Assembly (NCBI RefSeq): GCF_010858045.1
Contig: NZ_JAAGVC010000018.1
Span: 44,843 to 104,853 of the forward strand
Origin: Nocardia cyriacigeorgica
Lineage (GTDB): Bacteria > Actinomycetota > Actinomycetes > Mycobacteriales > Mycobacteriaceae
DNA: 60,011 nucleotides
Reading direction: 5' to 3'
Below the pieces are notes generated by a model. That model did no database searches, was not told where the DNA came from, and saw only the letters and a program-made list of their open reading frames with translations. How positions within the stretch are numbered: position 1 is the first letter of the stretch; each line of letters opens with the position of its first letter. A program made the translations under genes and the position numbers. Positions 1 through 8,340 of this stretch are shown here, one piece after another.

Positions 1-49
1 GCCGTGGTACCCCCGGCGGGGGCCGAGTCGATCGGGGAGGTCGCACCCG

Positions 50-769
50 CTACCGGGTCCAGACCGTCCCCCGCCGCTCATATTCCATGACTTCCTCGAC
101 GGCGAGGGCCGTCGCCGAACCCAACTCGCGCTGCACCAGCCACAGCGCGAGATCCAGACCAGAGGTGACACCACCGGTGGTGACCAGATCGCCGTCGTCG
201 ACGACTCGCGCTCTGGTGATCACACCGCCTTCCCGTTCCAGCTGCTCGACCAGCCGGTGATGGGTCGTGCACGGTCGGCCCCGGGTGAGCCCCGCCGCCG
301 ACAGCAGCATCGACCCGACACAGACCGAGGCCATGGTCAGTCCGTCCCGCCGGGCCGCCGCCAGCAGCCGGGGCAGGTGACCCCGCTCGATCTCGGTCGG
401 GACGCCGGGTGCGCCCGGCGGTAAGCCGTAGCCACCGCCGGGCACCACGATCACGTCGGCCAGGTGCGGCGACCACCCGGAACGAATGTCGATCGCGGTG
501 CCCGACATCAGGACGACCGGACCTGGATCAGCCGCGCTGACCAGCTCGACCTCGGCACGAGAGTCGAAATGCGTCGCGTAACCCAGCACTTCCAGCGGCG
601 CGAAGATATCCAGGTCGTCAACCCCGTCGAAGACGAGAATCTGCACCCGCCATGAAGCCGGATCGTCGCGTCGGCGCCGCGTCGGCGCCGGTGCCGCCGT
701 CGGCATCACCAGGAATCCGGCACCGGTGGCCGCGCCGACACCGGCCCGCAGCATCGTCCGCCGATTCAT
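50..769 (-). CDS. DJ-1/PfpI family protein, isonitrile hydratase-like, with Tat-like leader
   Basis: This 239-residue protein has a class I glutamine amidotransferase-like (DJ-1/PfpI) fold. The nucleophile elbow is ASVCVGS with Cys150. An acidic residue in the early FDGVDDLDIFAPLEV segment, and THH and TTGGVTSGLD further on, match the layout I remember for Pseudomonas isonitrile hydratase InhA, which turns isonitriles into N-formamides. The N-terminus is unusual for the family: NRRTML followed by a hydrophobic stretch and an Ala-Pro-rich region looks like a twin-arginine signal, so the protein may be exported. It lies downstream of the HD-domain and GlxA-like genes on the same strand, with about 70 bases to the HD gene. 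Fold is confident; substrate is inferred from similarity only. Confidence 0.82.
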   Translation of the reverse strand: MNRRTMLRAGVGAATGAGFLVMPTAAPAPTRRRRDDPASWRVQILVFDGVDDLDIFAPLEVLGYATHFDSRAEVELVSAADPGPVVLMSGTAIDIRSGWSPHLADVIVVPGGGYGLPPGAPGVPTEIERGHLPRLLAAARRDGLTMASVCVGSMLLSAAGLTRGRPCTTHHRLVEQLEREGGVITRARVVDDGDLVTTGGVTSGLDLALWLVQRELGSATALAVEEVMEYERRGTVWTR

Positions 770-839
770 GCCCGGTCATCGTGCTCGAGGTGCCGCTCCG
801 GCGCGCGAGCACCGGCGCGTCGGCGTGAGCTCCGCGTGC

Positions 840-1892
840 TCATGCGGAGAAGTAGGGGTCGTCCAGCACGTACCGCCAGGACCCGTCCCGGCCACGCCGC
901 GCGATCTCGGTGGAGGTGGAGACCACGGCGGCGCCGTTCGGACCCACACCGGAAACGACGGCGTCATTGGAGATCATCGCCAAGTCACCGGCGACGTGGA
1001 GGCGGCGAGGACGAAGTTCGATGGTGGCCCCGGAGCCGATCATCTCGCCGAGCGCCGCCCGGATCGCCTCGGTTCCGGCCCGGCTCTCGCCAGGCGCCGA
1101 GAACAGCAGCGCCGCAGGCTCATACAGCGCCATCAAGGCATCGAGATCACCGGCGTTGAAGTGGGTGGTGAACAGCGCTGCCAGCTCGGCGGGCGAACCG
1201 GCTCCCACGCTGTCGGCACCGACCCGCACCGGACGATCGCCCCATCCCGCGGAGTCGACGAGGTCGAACCAGGTGATCGGCCCGTGCGTCGGGTAGTACA
1301 GCCGGCAGATCTGGCCGGGAAAGTTGAAGGGGCTGCCCTTGGCCGGATTGTCGCGCACCTGCCTGGCCAGCATCTCACCGAACGCGTATCCGAGGTCGTG
1401 GCGCGGCCATACCGCGTGCACACGCTGCGCGAAACCCTCCGGCAGCAGGTCCCGGTAGCGCCCGACGATATCGACGCCCGTGCCGCGTTGTACCAGTGCC
1501 TCCACCGGCCCGAATCGATGGGCGATGCCGTCGACGGTGTGCAGGGCGACGGCATTCCATACCGTCCGCACCCGCGACTCCTCGACCCCGTGGCTGCGGA
1601 GAAACTCCGCGGCGGCGTCGGCGCCGTCCACCTCGAACCGCTGATCGCCGTTCGCGTGTTCGGTCGCCCCGAGGTCGTGCAGGATGCTGCCGAGGTAGAC
1701 CAGCTCGTCGTCGTAATCCACCCCCGGCCGCAGCCCTTCGGCCTTGGCGACCTCCCGCGCGTACAGGTAGGCGCGGACGCAATGGTTGTAGACCAGCGGC
1801 GGCGACACCCGCGCCACGAGCGCGTCGGCCGCAAGCGCGAGTTCCGAAGTGGGCAGGTCGAACTGGGCCCGGTCGGCTTGTTGAACGGTCAT
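840..1892 (-). CDS. HD-domain hydrolase (cyanamide hydratase-like) fused to SnoaL-like domain
   Basis: A 350-residue two-domain protein. The first 200 or so residues form an HD phosphohydrolase-type domain with NHC (His37), LHDLG (His72-Asp73) and ALHT (His118) as likely metal ligands, resembling the family that includes fungal cyanamide hydratase. From about residue 225 the sequence looks like a SnoaL/DUF4440 (NTF2-like) domain: FTTHFNAGDLDALMALYEP and a C-terminal GSWRYVLDDPYFS. I chose the ATG at 1892 because AAGGGA lies a few bases upstream; an in-frame ATG at 1964 has weaker context. The stop is 70 bases before the DJ-1 gene and the start is about 80 bases after the end of the regulator gene, so the three may be co-transcribed. 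The fusion is unusual and the substrate is unknown. Confidence 0.8.
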   Translation of the reverse strand: MTVQQADRAQFDLPTSELALAADALVARVSPPLVYNHCVRAYLYAREVAKAEGLRPGVDYDDELVYLGSILHDLGATEHANGDQRFEVDGADAAAEFLRSHGVEESRVRTVWNAVALHTVDGIAHRFGPVEALVQRGTGVDIVGRYRDLLPEGFAQRVHAVWPRHDLGYAFGEMLARQVRDNPAKGSPFNFPGQICRLYYPTHGPITWFDLVDSAGWGDRPVRVGADSVGAGSPAELAALFTTHFNAGDLDALMALYEPAALLFSAPGESRAGTEAIRAALGEMIGSGATIELRPRRLHVAGDLAMISNDAVVSGVGPNGAAVVSTSTEIARRGRDGSWRYVLDDPYFSA

Positions 1893-1970
1893 CGTTGTCC
1901 CTTCCGAATGTGCCCACTCAGTCTCGGTTCGGAAGCGACCACCGCCCAGTGGCCGGATAGCCAATGTCCG

Positions 1971-2942
1971 CTAAATTCTGGCCAGCCGTCCGGCATGCTG
2001 AAAGCTGGCGCGGTAGGCCTGCGGCGAGGTCCGGGCGAACCGGGCGAAGTGGTATCGCAGGGTCGCGGCGGTGCCGAAACCCGAAGCCTCGGCGATTCGA
2101 TCGATCGACAGGTCCGAGGTCTCGAGCAGTTGCTGGGCCCGGTGCACCCGGGCTCGGAGCAACCACTGCAATGGCGTGGTCCCGATCTCGGCCCGGAATC
2201 GACGGTTCAAGCTGCGCACGCTGAGGGCTCCGTGCGCGGCGATGTCGTCGAGGGTCACCGGCCGGTGCAGGTTGGCTTGCATCCAGTCGAGCACCGGCTG
2301 CAGCGAGGCGCCGGAATCGTCCGGGTCGGTGTGTGCGATGAATTGCGCTTGGCCACCGCCACGTTGCGGCGGCATGACGAGTCGCCGCGCGGTATCGGCG
2401 GCGACTCGCGCGCCCAGGTCGCGGCGCACCATGTGCAGGCACAGATCGAGTCCGGCCGCTACACCGGCCGAGGTGAGCAGGGACCCGTTGTCGACGAACA
2501 GCACCGACGGATCCACCTCGACGCGGGGATACCGGCGAGCCAGTTCCGCGGCGTGTTCCCAGTGGGTCGTCGCGCGCGACCCGTCGAGTAACCCGGTCGC
2601 CGCCAGGGTGAACGCGCCGACGCAGACCGACGCCACCCGCGCGCCCCGCGCGGCGGCGTCCAGCAGTGCGCGGCGAACGGCTTCGGCGGGCTCGTCGAGG
2701 AACTCGGTCCGGCCCGGAATCATGACGATGTCCGCCTCGGCGAGGCAGTCGAGATCCCATTCCGACTGCAACCGGACAGCGCCGTGTACCGCCGCCGCAC
2801 CCGCGCTGCCGCCCGGGGTCACCACGCGGATGTCGTAGTACTGCTCGCCGAGCATGCTGTTCGCCGCGCCGAACACCATGCCGGGAAGCATCACCTCGAA
2901 ACCGATCACCGAATCCGGAGCAAGTACCGCTACCACTGTCAT
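1971..2942 (-). CDS. GlxA-type transcriptional regulator (DJ-1/PfpI domain plus AraC HTH)
   Basis: A 323-residue regulator. Residues 1-185 form a DJ-1/PfpI-like sensor domain with ASVCVGAFTLAATGLL at the elbow and THWEHAAELA after it. Residues 215-320 hold two helix-turn-helix motifs of the AraC type (LDDIAAHGALSVRSLNRRF, then IDRIAEASGFGTAATLRYHF and FARTSPQAYRASF). This architecture is typical of GlxA-like activators or repressors. It is the first gene of a same-strand set with the HD-SnoaL and DJ-1 genes, so it probably controls them. The ligand is unknown; the sensor domain presumably binds a small molecule related to the neighbours' substrates. Confidence 0.88.
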   Translation of the reverse strand: MTVVAVLAPDSVIGFEVMLPGMVFGAANSMLGEQYYDIRVVTPGGSAGAAAVHGAVRLQSEWDLDCLAEADIVMIPGRTEFLDEPAEAVRRALLDAAARGARVASVCVGAFTLAATGLLDGSRATTHWEHAAELARRYPRVEVDPSVLFVDNGSLLTSAGVAAGLDLCLHMVRRDLGARVAADTARRLVMPPQRGGGQAQFIAHTDPDDSGASLQPVLDWMQANLHRPVTLDDIAAHGALSVRSLNRRFRAEIGTTPLQWLLRARVHRAQQLLETSDLSIDRIAEASGFGTAATLRYHFARFARTSPQAYRASFQHAGRLARI

Positions 2943-3153
2943 GGCCAGAATTTAGCGCACAGCGGCATATTGGCCAGGCGGAGCCAATTCACTCCGGCTT
3001 CCAGGTCCTCGTCCTACCGCCTCGCGGTATCCCGCCGCGCCTCGGCGGCAGGGCGCGCGGTGATCGGCGGGCGTAGCGATGTGGTTGCGGCCGTTCCCGT
3101 GCCACGCCCGGCAAACTCCGGGCACTCGCCAGGGTTCGTGCTGTACTGGACAC

Positions 3154-3693
3154 ATGAGCAATACCCCAGTCATCGTGGACCGGGCCGGACTCTGGGATGC
3201 CGAAGCGCTCAGCGATGTCGCCGCGGCGACCTTTCCGCTCGCGTGCCCACCCGGCGCGACCGCCGACGATATCGAGATCTTCATCTCCGAGGTGCTGTCG
3301 GGCGAACGGTTCGGCGAGTACCTGTCTGATCCGTCGCGCGCGGTGCTGAAGGCGGTGTCGGGCGGCGAGATCGTCGGATACGCGATGCTGGTCGGCGGCG
3401 AACCGGCCGATCCGGAGGTCGCGGCGGCGGTCGATCCGCGGCCGGTGGTCGAGATCAGCAAGATGTATGTGCTGCCGGGCCATCACGGGACGGGCGTATC
3501 CACGGCGTTGATGGTGGCGGCGCTCGACAGGGCTCGCGAGGACGGCTATTCGGGAGTGTGGCTCGGGGTGAACCAGGAAAACGCCCGTGCGCAACGCTTC
3601 TACGCCAAGCACGGTTTCGACACCGTCGGCACCAAGACCTTCACCGTCGGCAACCAGGTACACCACGATTACGTGATGCAACTGGTGTTCTGA
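3154..3693 (+). CDS. GNAT family N-acetyltransferase (Rv2669-like)
   Basis: The 179-residue product is a GCN5-related acetyltransferase. Its acetyl-CoA binding region reads ISKMYVLPGHHGTGVSTALM around residues 105-125, followed by WLGVNQENARAQRFYAKHGF, the classic end of a GNAT fold. The acceptor substrate cannot be told from sequence. I chose the ATG at 3154; a longer reading from 3079 adds 25 residues of poor composition. In M. tuberculosis a GNAT gene also lies beside the ZapE-like ATPase and RibD-like reductase genes, but here a phosphatase gene on the other strand lies between them. Confidence 0.85.
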   Translation: MSNTPVIVDRAGLWDAEALSDVAAATFPLACPPGATADDIEIFISEVLSGERFGEYLSDPSRAVLKAVSGGEIVGYAMLVGGEPADPEVAAAVDPRPVVEISKMYVLPGHHGTGVSTALMVAALDRAREDGYSGVWLGVNQENARAQRFYAKHGFDTVGTKTFTVGNQVHHDYVMQLVF

Positions 3694-3706
3694 GGCCGAG
3701 CCTCGC

Positions 3707-4534
3707 TCAGGCCAGCATGCGCGCTTTCAGGCCGGCGATCTCGGAATCGGTCAGGCCGAGACCGGTGCGGACGTAGTTGTCGAAGCTGCCGTAGGTGGCC
3801 GCGGCCTGATCGAAGGCGGCATCGAGCCAGCCGGCTTCGACACCGTTGAGCAGATCACCGGGCTCGGCGCCGCGATAGTGGTTCGACAGCAGGTAATCCT
3901 CGGTGACGGTGGCGCGGTCGACGCCGAGGATGCTCAGCAGCACCGCGGCCGTCCAGCCGGTGCGGTCCTTGCCCGCGGTGCAGTGGAACAGCACGGCGCC
4001 ACCGTCGGCGGCCCGCCCGTTCTCGATGACGTCACGCAGCACCGACGCGATGGCCGCGTTGGCGCCGGGGGCGGTGATGAAGGCGCGATACATCTCGGCG
4101 CCGCCGGCCAGGCTCGACACCAGCTGCGGCAGCGGCGCGCCACCGATCACGTCGTACCAGTTCGCCCGGGCACCTGCCGGCACCCGGTCCGGTGCGAGCG
4201 CGCGTTCGTAGACGGTGCGCAGATCGTCGACGTCGCGTACCTTGCGCTCGGTGAGTTCGGCCAGATCCGCCGGGGTGAGGTGATCGAGTTGATCGGTGCG
4301 GAACACCAGTCCGGTGCGCACCGTTCGCCCGTCGACGGTGCGATAGCCGCCGAGGTCGCGGGCATTCCGCGCGCCTTCCAGGTGGAGTGAGCGGTCGATG
4401 GCGAGCGCGCTCGACGCGGACGGCGGATCGGCGGGTGCGATGGCGGCGGTGGGCCCGAAGGCGATGGCCGCCCCGGCGACCAGAGCGATCGGCACACGCA
4501 GCCCGTAACCGACCATGGTGGAACGGTGGACCAT
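3707..4534 (-). CDS. Secreted tyrosine/lipid phosphatase, PtpB (MptpB) family
   Basis: A 275-residue phosphatase of the Y_phosphatase3 family. The signature loop is HCTAGKDRTGWTAA, giving Cys-x5-Arg plus the Lys-Asp seen in M. tuberculosis PtpB, a triple-specificity enzyme for phosphotyrosine, phosphoserine/threonine and phosphoinositides. LEGARNARDLGGYRT near residue 50 is the typical family start. The N-terminus (MVHRST then a hydrophobic alanine-rich stretch ending FGPTAAIAPADPPS) looks like a Sec signal peptide, so export is likely. The ATG at 4534 has GGGGAG about nine bases upstream; an ATG at 4615 would put 27 non-signal residues in front. It is convergent with the GNAT gene, 13 bases apart. 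Confidence 0.86.
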   Translation of the reverse strand: MVHRSTMVGYGLRVPIALVAGAAIAFGPTAAIAPADPPSASSALAIDRSLHLEGARNARDLGGYRTVDGRTVRTGLVFRTDQLDHLTPADLAELTERKVRDVDDLRTVYERALAPDRVPAGARANWYDVIGGAPLPQLVSSLAGGAEMYRAFITAPGANAAIASVLRDVIENGRAADGGAVLFHCTAGKDRTGWTAAVLLSILGVDRATVTEDYLLSNHYRGAEPGDLLNGVEAGWLDAAFDQAAATYGSFDNYVRTGLGLTDSEIAGLKARMLA

Positions 4535-4737
4535 CGCGAAGCTCCCCTCATCGGCGCGTGGTGCCCGGCCTGTTCTGCCGACGGCTCCCACGGCAAGTCC
4601 CGCCCAGCAAACCAAGCCGGAGACGGTGCGGTCAAGCCCGTTTCGGCGAGTCGCGGCCGATCACGCCGCGTCGGATCCGGCTTGATCCAGGGGCCCGACG
4701 TGGTGATACGCCGCGACCGCCGCCGTACTCGATCGGC

Positions 4738-5754
4738 TCAGGCCGTCACTTCGAACCGCGACAAGGCCAGCAGACGCGAGATCGCGCGCAGGTATTTCTT
4801 GCGGTAGCCACCATCGAGCATCTCCTGGGAGAAGATCTCGTCGAGCTTGGCGCCGGACACCGTGACGGGCACGCTGGCGTCGTAGAGCCGGTCGGCCAGC
4901 ACCACGATGCGCAGCGCCACCGCCTGATCGGTGACCGGGTGCACGCCGGAGATGAAGACCGAGGAGACACCGGAGATCAGCGCACCGTACTTGGACGGGT
5001 GCAGGGTGCTCAGATGCTTCAGCAGCTGGTCGTAATCATCCAGGGTCGAACCGGGCGTGGCGGCGGCGCGCTCGGCGAGCTCGTCGGGCGAGGTGGGTTC
5101 GGGCGCGGGCGGCAGGTCGCGGTGGCGGTAGTCGGGGCCGTCGACACGCACGGCCTCGAAGATCGCGCCGAGCTTCTTGATCTCGCGCATGAAGTCCTGT
5201 GCGGCGAAACGGCCCTCGCCGAGCTGGCCCGGCAGGGTGTTGGAGGTCGCCGCGATGGACACACCGCTCGCCGACAGCTCGGTGAGCAGGCGCGAGACCA
5301 GCATGGTGTCGCCCGGATCGTCGAGCTCGAATTCGTCGATGCACAGCACGCTGTTGGCGCTGAGCCGCTCCACCGCGTTGGTGAATCCGAGCGCGCCGAC
5401 CAGGTTGGTGAGCTCGCCGAAGGTGCCGAACGATTTGGGTGCCGGCGCGCTGTGGAAGATCGAGGCCAACAGGTGGGTCTTGCCGACGCCGAAGCCGCCG
5501 TCGAGGTAGAGCCCGGCGCCGTCGACCTGCTTCTTCTTACCGAACAGGCTCTTCTTCGAGGCGGCCTTGTGGATCTTGGCGACCTGCCCGGCGAACTCCT
5601 CGGCCTTGCGTACCGCGGCGGCCTGGCTGGGTTCGTTCGGGTCGGGAATGTAGGAGGCGAAGCTGACCTCGTCGAACATGGGTGGCGGCACCATCTGGGC
5701 GACGAGTTGATCCGCCGGAACCTCCGGATGGCGATCGACGAGGCGTTCTTGCAT
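4738..5754 (-). CDS. zapE: AFG1/ZapE-like AAA ATPase (Rv2670c homologue)
   Basis: A 338-residue P-loop ATPase. Walker A is GGFGVGKTHLLAS near residue 135, Walker B is VLCIDEFELDDPGD, and SNTLPGQLGEGRF provides the sensor region; all match the AFG1/LACE1/ZapE family. Bacterial ZapE is linked to the cell-division ring, but actinobacterial members are little studied, so the role here is open. It is divergent from the RibD-like gene with only 35 bases between start codons, the same arrangement as in M. tuberculosis. Confidence 0.87.
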   Translation of the reverse strand: MQERLVDRHPEVPADQLVAQMVPPPMFDEVSFASYIPDPNEPSQAAAVRKAEEFAGQVAKIHKAASKKSLFGKKKQVDGAGLYLDGGFGVGKTHLLASIFHSAPAPKSFGTFGELTNLVGALGFTNAVERLSANSVLCIDEFELDDPGDTMLVSRLLTELSASGVSIAATSNTLPGQLGEGRFAAQDFMREIKKLGAIFEAVRVDGPDYRHRDLPPAPEPTSPDELAERAAATPGSTLDDYDQLLKHLSTLHPSKYGALISGVSSVFISGVHPVTDQAVALRIVVLADRLYDASVPVTVSGAKLDEIFSQEMLDGGYRKKYLRAISRLLALSRFEVTA

Positions 5755-5789
5755 GGGCGAAGCCTAATGACGTGGTGTGATCTGTCTTC

Positions 5790-6629
5790 ATGCAGCGTAT
5801 CCACAATGCGATCCAGCTCACAGGACTGACCGACGAGGAACTCTTCCAGCTCTACGGCTACCCCACCGGGCTCGACCGTCCCTGGGTGCGAGCGAATTTC
5901 GTGTCCAGCATCGACGGCGCCGTCACCAGCGACGGCGTGTCGGGCGGATTGGGCACCGACGCCGACCGCAAGGTCTTTCTGGCGCTGCGCGAGCTGGCCG
6001 ACGTGGTGCTGGTCGGAGCGGGCACCGTACGGACGGAGAACTACGGTCCCGCCAAGACCGATCCGGCGCTGCGGCGCCGGCTGCACGAGCTCGGGATCGG
6101 CGGCCACCCCGACGGCACGCCACCGCCCATCGCGGTGGTGACGGCCAGCGCCGCGATGGACGCCACCGCACGGCTGTTTCCCCGGTCCCACGACGCGTCT
6201 GCGGCTACCCGGGCCGATTCCGCCGGTGGCCAGGCGACGCGGCCTCCTGCGGGGCCGAACCCGCACCTGGTCGCCCCGCTGATCATCACCACCGCGGCCG
6301 CGCCCGCCATCCGCAAACAGCAGCTCGCCGACGCCGGAGCTGAGGTGATCGAGGCCGGTGACGTCGCCGTGTCACCGCAGGCCGCGATGACGGCACTGGC
6401 CGAGCGCGGACTGACGCGGGTGTTGTGCGAGGGCGGGCCGCGACTGTTCGGTGATCTGCTGGTCGCGGACTGCATCGATGAGCTGTGCCTGACCACCTCG
6501 CCGGTGTTGATCGGCGGGACCGCGGCGCGAATCGCGCTGTCGCGCGAGGAGTTCCGGGTGACGATGCGCCCGGCCCACATTCTGCTGGACGAGGACGCGA
6601 CGATGCTCATCCGGTGGGTGCGCTGCTGA
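5790..6629 (+). CDS. RibD-like pyrimidine/dihydrofolate reductase (Rv2671 homologue)
   Basis: This 279-residue protein carries the RibD C-terminal reductase domain of the dihydrofolate-reductase fold. ANFVSSIDGAVTSDG near residue 37 is the substrate and cofactor entry motif, VLVGAGTVRTENYG and LCEGGPRLFGDLL are the NADPH-binding motifs. No deaminase domain is present. The M. tuberculosis homologue Rv2671 can supply dihydrofolate reductase activity when overproduced. An Ala/Gly/Ser-rich stretch at about residues 133-156 looks like a loop insertion. It is divergent from the zapE-like gene and followed after 44 bases by the lipoprotein gene on the same strand. Confidence 0.86.
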   Translation: MQRIHNAIQLTGLTDEELFQLYGYPTGLDRPWVRANFVSSIDGAVTSDGVSGGLGTDADRKVFLALRELADVVLVGAGTVRTENYGPAKTDPALRRRLHELGIGGHPDGTPPPIAVVTASAAMDATARLFPRSHDASAATRADSAGGQATRPPAGPNPHLVAPLIITTAAAPAIRKQQLADAGAEVIEAGDVAVSPQAAMTALAERGLTRVLCEGGPRLFGDLLVADCIDELCLTTSPVLIGGTAARIALSREEFRVTMRPAHILLDEDATMLIRWVRC

Positions 6630-6673
6630 GGGCCTGTGTGAAACACGGCACGAGACCTGGCAGGGTGTAACGC

Positions 6674-8224
6674 ATGCGCTGGACTCGGGCCGTGGTACCG
6701 GCCTCGATACTTTCGATCATGATCGCCGGATGCGGGGCCGGACCCTCGGATCGCCCCGGCGTGGCCATCGAACGTCCGCCGGTCGCGGGCGAGGCCACCA
6801 CCTCGGCCGCCGCCGCGCCGCCGCCGCAGGCCGAGGTGCCGAAGACCGATCTGAGCTGGCGGGAATGCACCACGCCGACGCTCGATCTGCTCGGTCTCGG
6901 CCCCGCCCCCGAGGGCCTGGTGCTCGAATGCGCCGAGTATTCGACGCCGATCGACGCTTCGGGGGCGATTCTCGGTTCCTTCCGCAACGGCGCGATCCGT
7001 GCCCGTCTACCGCAAACCCCCGCCGACGCGGCGCCGGTCGTGCTCACCTCCGGCACCGACCGGTCCTCCACCGCGACGCTGGCCGGGCTGGCGGTCGGCC
7101 CGGCCAACGCGATCCTGGCCCAACGCCCGATCGTCGCGGTCGACCGTCGCGGCATCGGTAGCTCGCAGCCGATCGACTGCCTGCCACCCGAAATCCGCGA
7201 CCCCATCCACGACAACGCCCAGTTCTCGCCCGGCGACGACCAGATCGCCACGATGGCCGAGCTGAGCCAGAACGCCACCATCGCCTGCCGCGACTTCCTC
7301 CAGCCCTACGACGGCACCTTCGACGCCGCGCACGCCGCCGACGACATCGAGCAGCTGCGCAAGCAGTGGCAGGTCGAACATATCGCGATGATCGGCACCG
7401 GCAACGGCGCGCTGGTCGCGATGGCCTATGCCCGCAAGTTCGGCGATCATCTGGCGCGCCTGGTGCTGGATTCACCGCACGCGGTGGGCGTGGACGCGGT
7501 GACCAAGGGCGAGCAGCAGGTGCAGGGCGCGGAGGCGGCGTTGACGGCGTTCGCGCAACGCTGCGTCGGCCTGAACTGTTCGCTTGGTCCCGATCCGCGC
7601 GGGAAGGTGACCGAACTTCTCGGCAAGGCCACCGCAGGACAGCTCGGCGACATCTCGGCAAACGGCTTGCTCACCGCGATCACCGGCTTCCTCGGCAGCC
7701 CGCGCAGCGACCAGAACAACCGCGTCACCGAACTGGCCGATGCGCTCTCGGCGGCCGATCGCGGCGACCTCGCGCCGCTGGAAAACCAGGTCCAGCGCGC
7801 GACCTCGGCCACCGCCGACGACGGACAGTTCGTCAACGGCTGCACCGACACCCAGCAGCCGCCGACGGCGAGCCAGGCGGCCGGGCTTGCCGAGGACTGG
7901 GGCGCCAAGTATCCGGTGTTCGGCCGCGCCGCGGCGATCTCGCTGCTGACCTGCTCGGCCTGGCCCGTGCTGACCCCGCCGGCGGCCCCGGAGAAGCTCG
8001 CGCTTCCGGTGCTGGTACTGGCCGGGGTGGCCGATCCGGTCAGCGGTGCCGGTCAGGCATCGGTCACCGGTGCACTCGGGCGCGCGGGCGCGCGCAATGC
8101 CACCCTCACCTGGCAGGGCTACGGCCATCCGGTGTCCAACCACTCCGGCTGTGCGCAGCGCGCTGTGGTCGAGTACCTGAAGGACGCGAAGCTGCCCGCC
8201 GACGGCACTGCCTGCCCGGCCTGA
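6674..8224 (+). CDS. Alpha/beta hydrolase-like lipoprotein (Rv2672 family), nucleophile elbow degenerate
   Basis: A 516-residue exported protein of the SlpD/TAP-like peptidase group. The N-terminus ends in IAGC, a lipobox with Cys20, so it is probably a lipoprotein. Residues 120-165 (VLTSGTDRSSTAT, AVDRRGIGSSQPIDC) match the core of the fold, and a TAP-like C-terminal region carries VLAGVADPVSGAG (expected Asp) and WQGYGHPVSNHSGC (expected His). At the expected GxSxG elbow, however, the sequence is IGTGNGALVAMAY, with Gly in place of the catalytic Ser; I checked the codons at 7391-7408. Pairs of cysteines suggest disulfides. Either this is a non-catalytic relative or it uses another residue. 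It precedes aftC as in M. tuberculosis. Confidence 0.82.
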   Translation: MRWTRAVVPASILSIMIAGCGAGPSDRPGVAIERPPVAGEATTSAAAAPPPQAEVPKTDLSWRECTTPTLDLLGLGPAPEGLVLECAEYSTPIDASGAILGSFRNGAIRARLPQTPADAAPVVLTSGTDRSSTATLAGLAVGPANAILAQRPIVAVDRRGIGSSQPIDCLPPEIRDPIHDNAQFSPGDDQIATMAELSQNATIACRDFLQPYDGTFDAAHAADDIEQLRKQWQVEHIAMIGTGNGALVAMAYARKFGDHLARLVLDSPHAVGVDAVTKGEQQVQGAEAALTAFAQRCVGLNCSLGPDPRGKVTELLGKATAGQLGDISANGLLTAITGFLGSPRSDQNNRVTELADALSAADRGDLAPLENQVQRATSATADDGQFVNGCTDTQQPPTASQAAGLAEDWGAKYPVFGRAAAISLLTCSAWPVLTPPAAPEKLALPVLVLAGVADPVSGAGQASVTGALGRAGARNATLTWQGYGHPVSNHSGCAQRAVVEYLKDAKLPADGTACPA

Positions 8225-8340
8225 GCGGCGCGGTGCGCACCTCATCGACTCCCGCCTCGGCGGGCTCGCCGACCCGGTCGCGGGCACGCCGAGGCGGGTC
8301 CGGGCAACCATCTGGGCACGATCCGGTGTACCGTGCCCCA

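Noticed and set aside
726..2591. A 621-codon open frame on the plus strand
   Set aside because: It runs antisense to the HD and GlxA-like genes, has low-complexity Arg/Gly/Pro-rich sequence and no recognisable domain. It is a GC-bias shadow.
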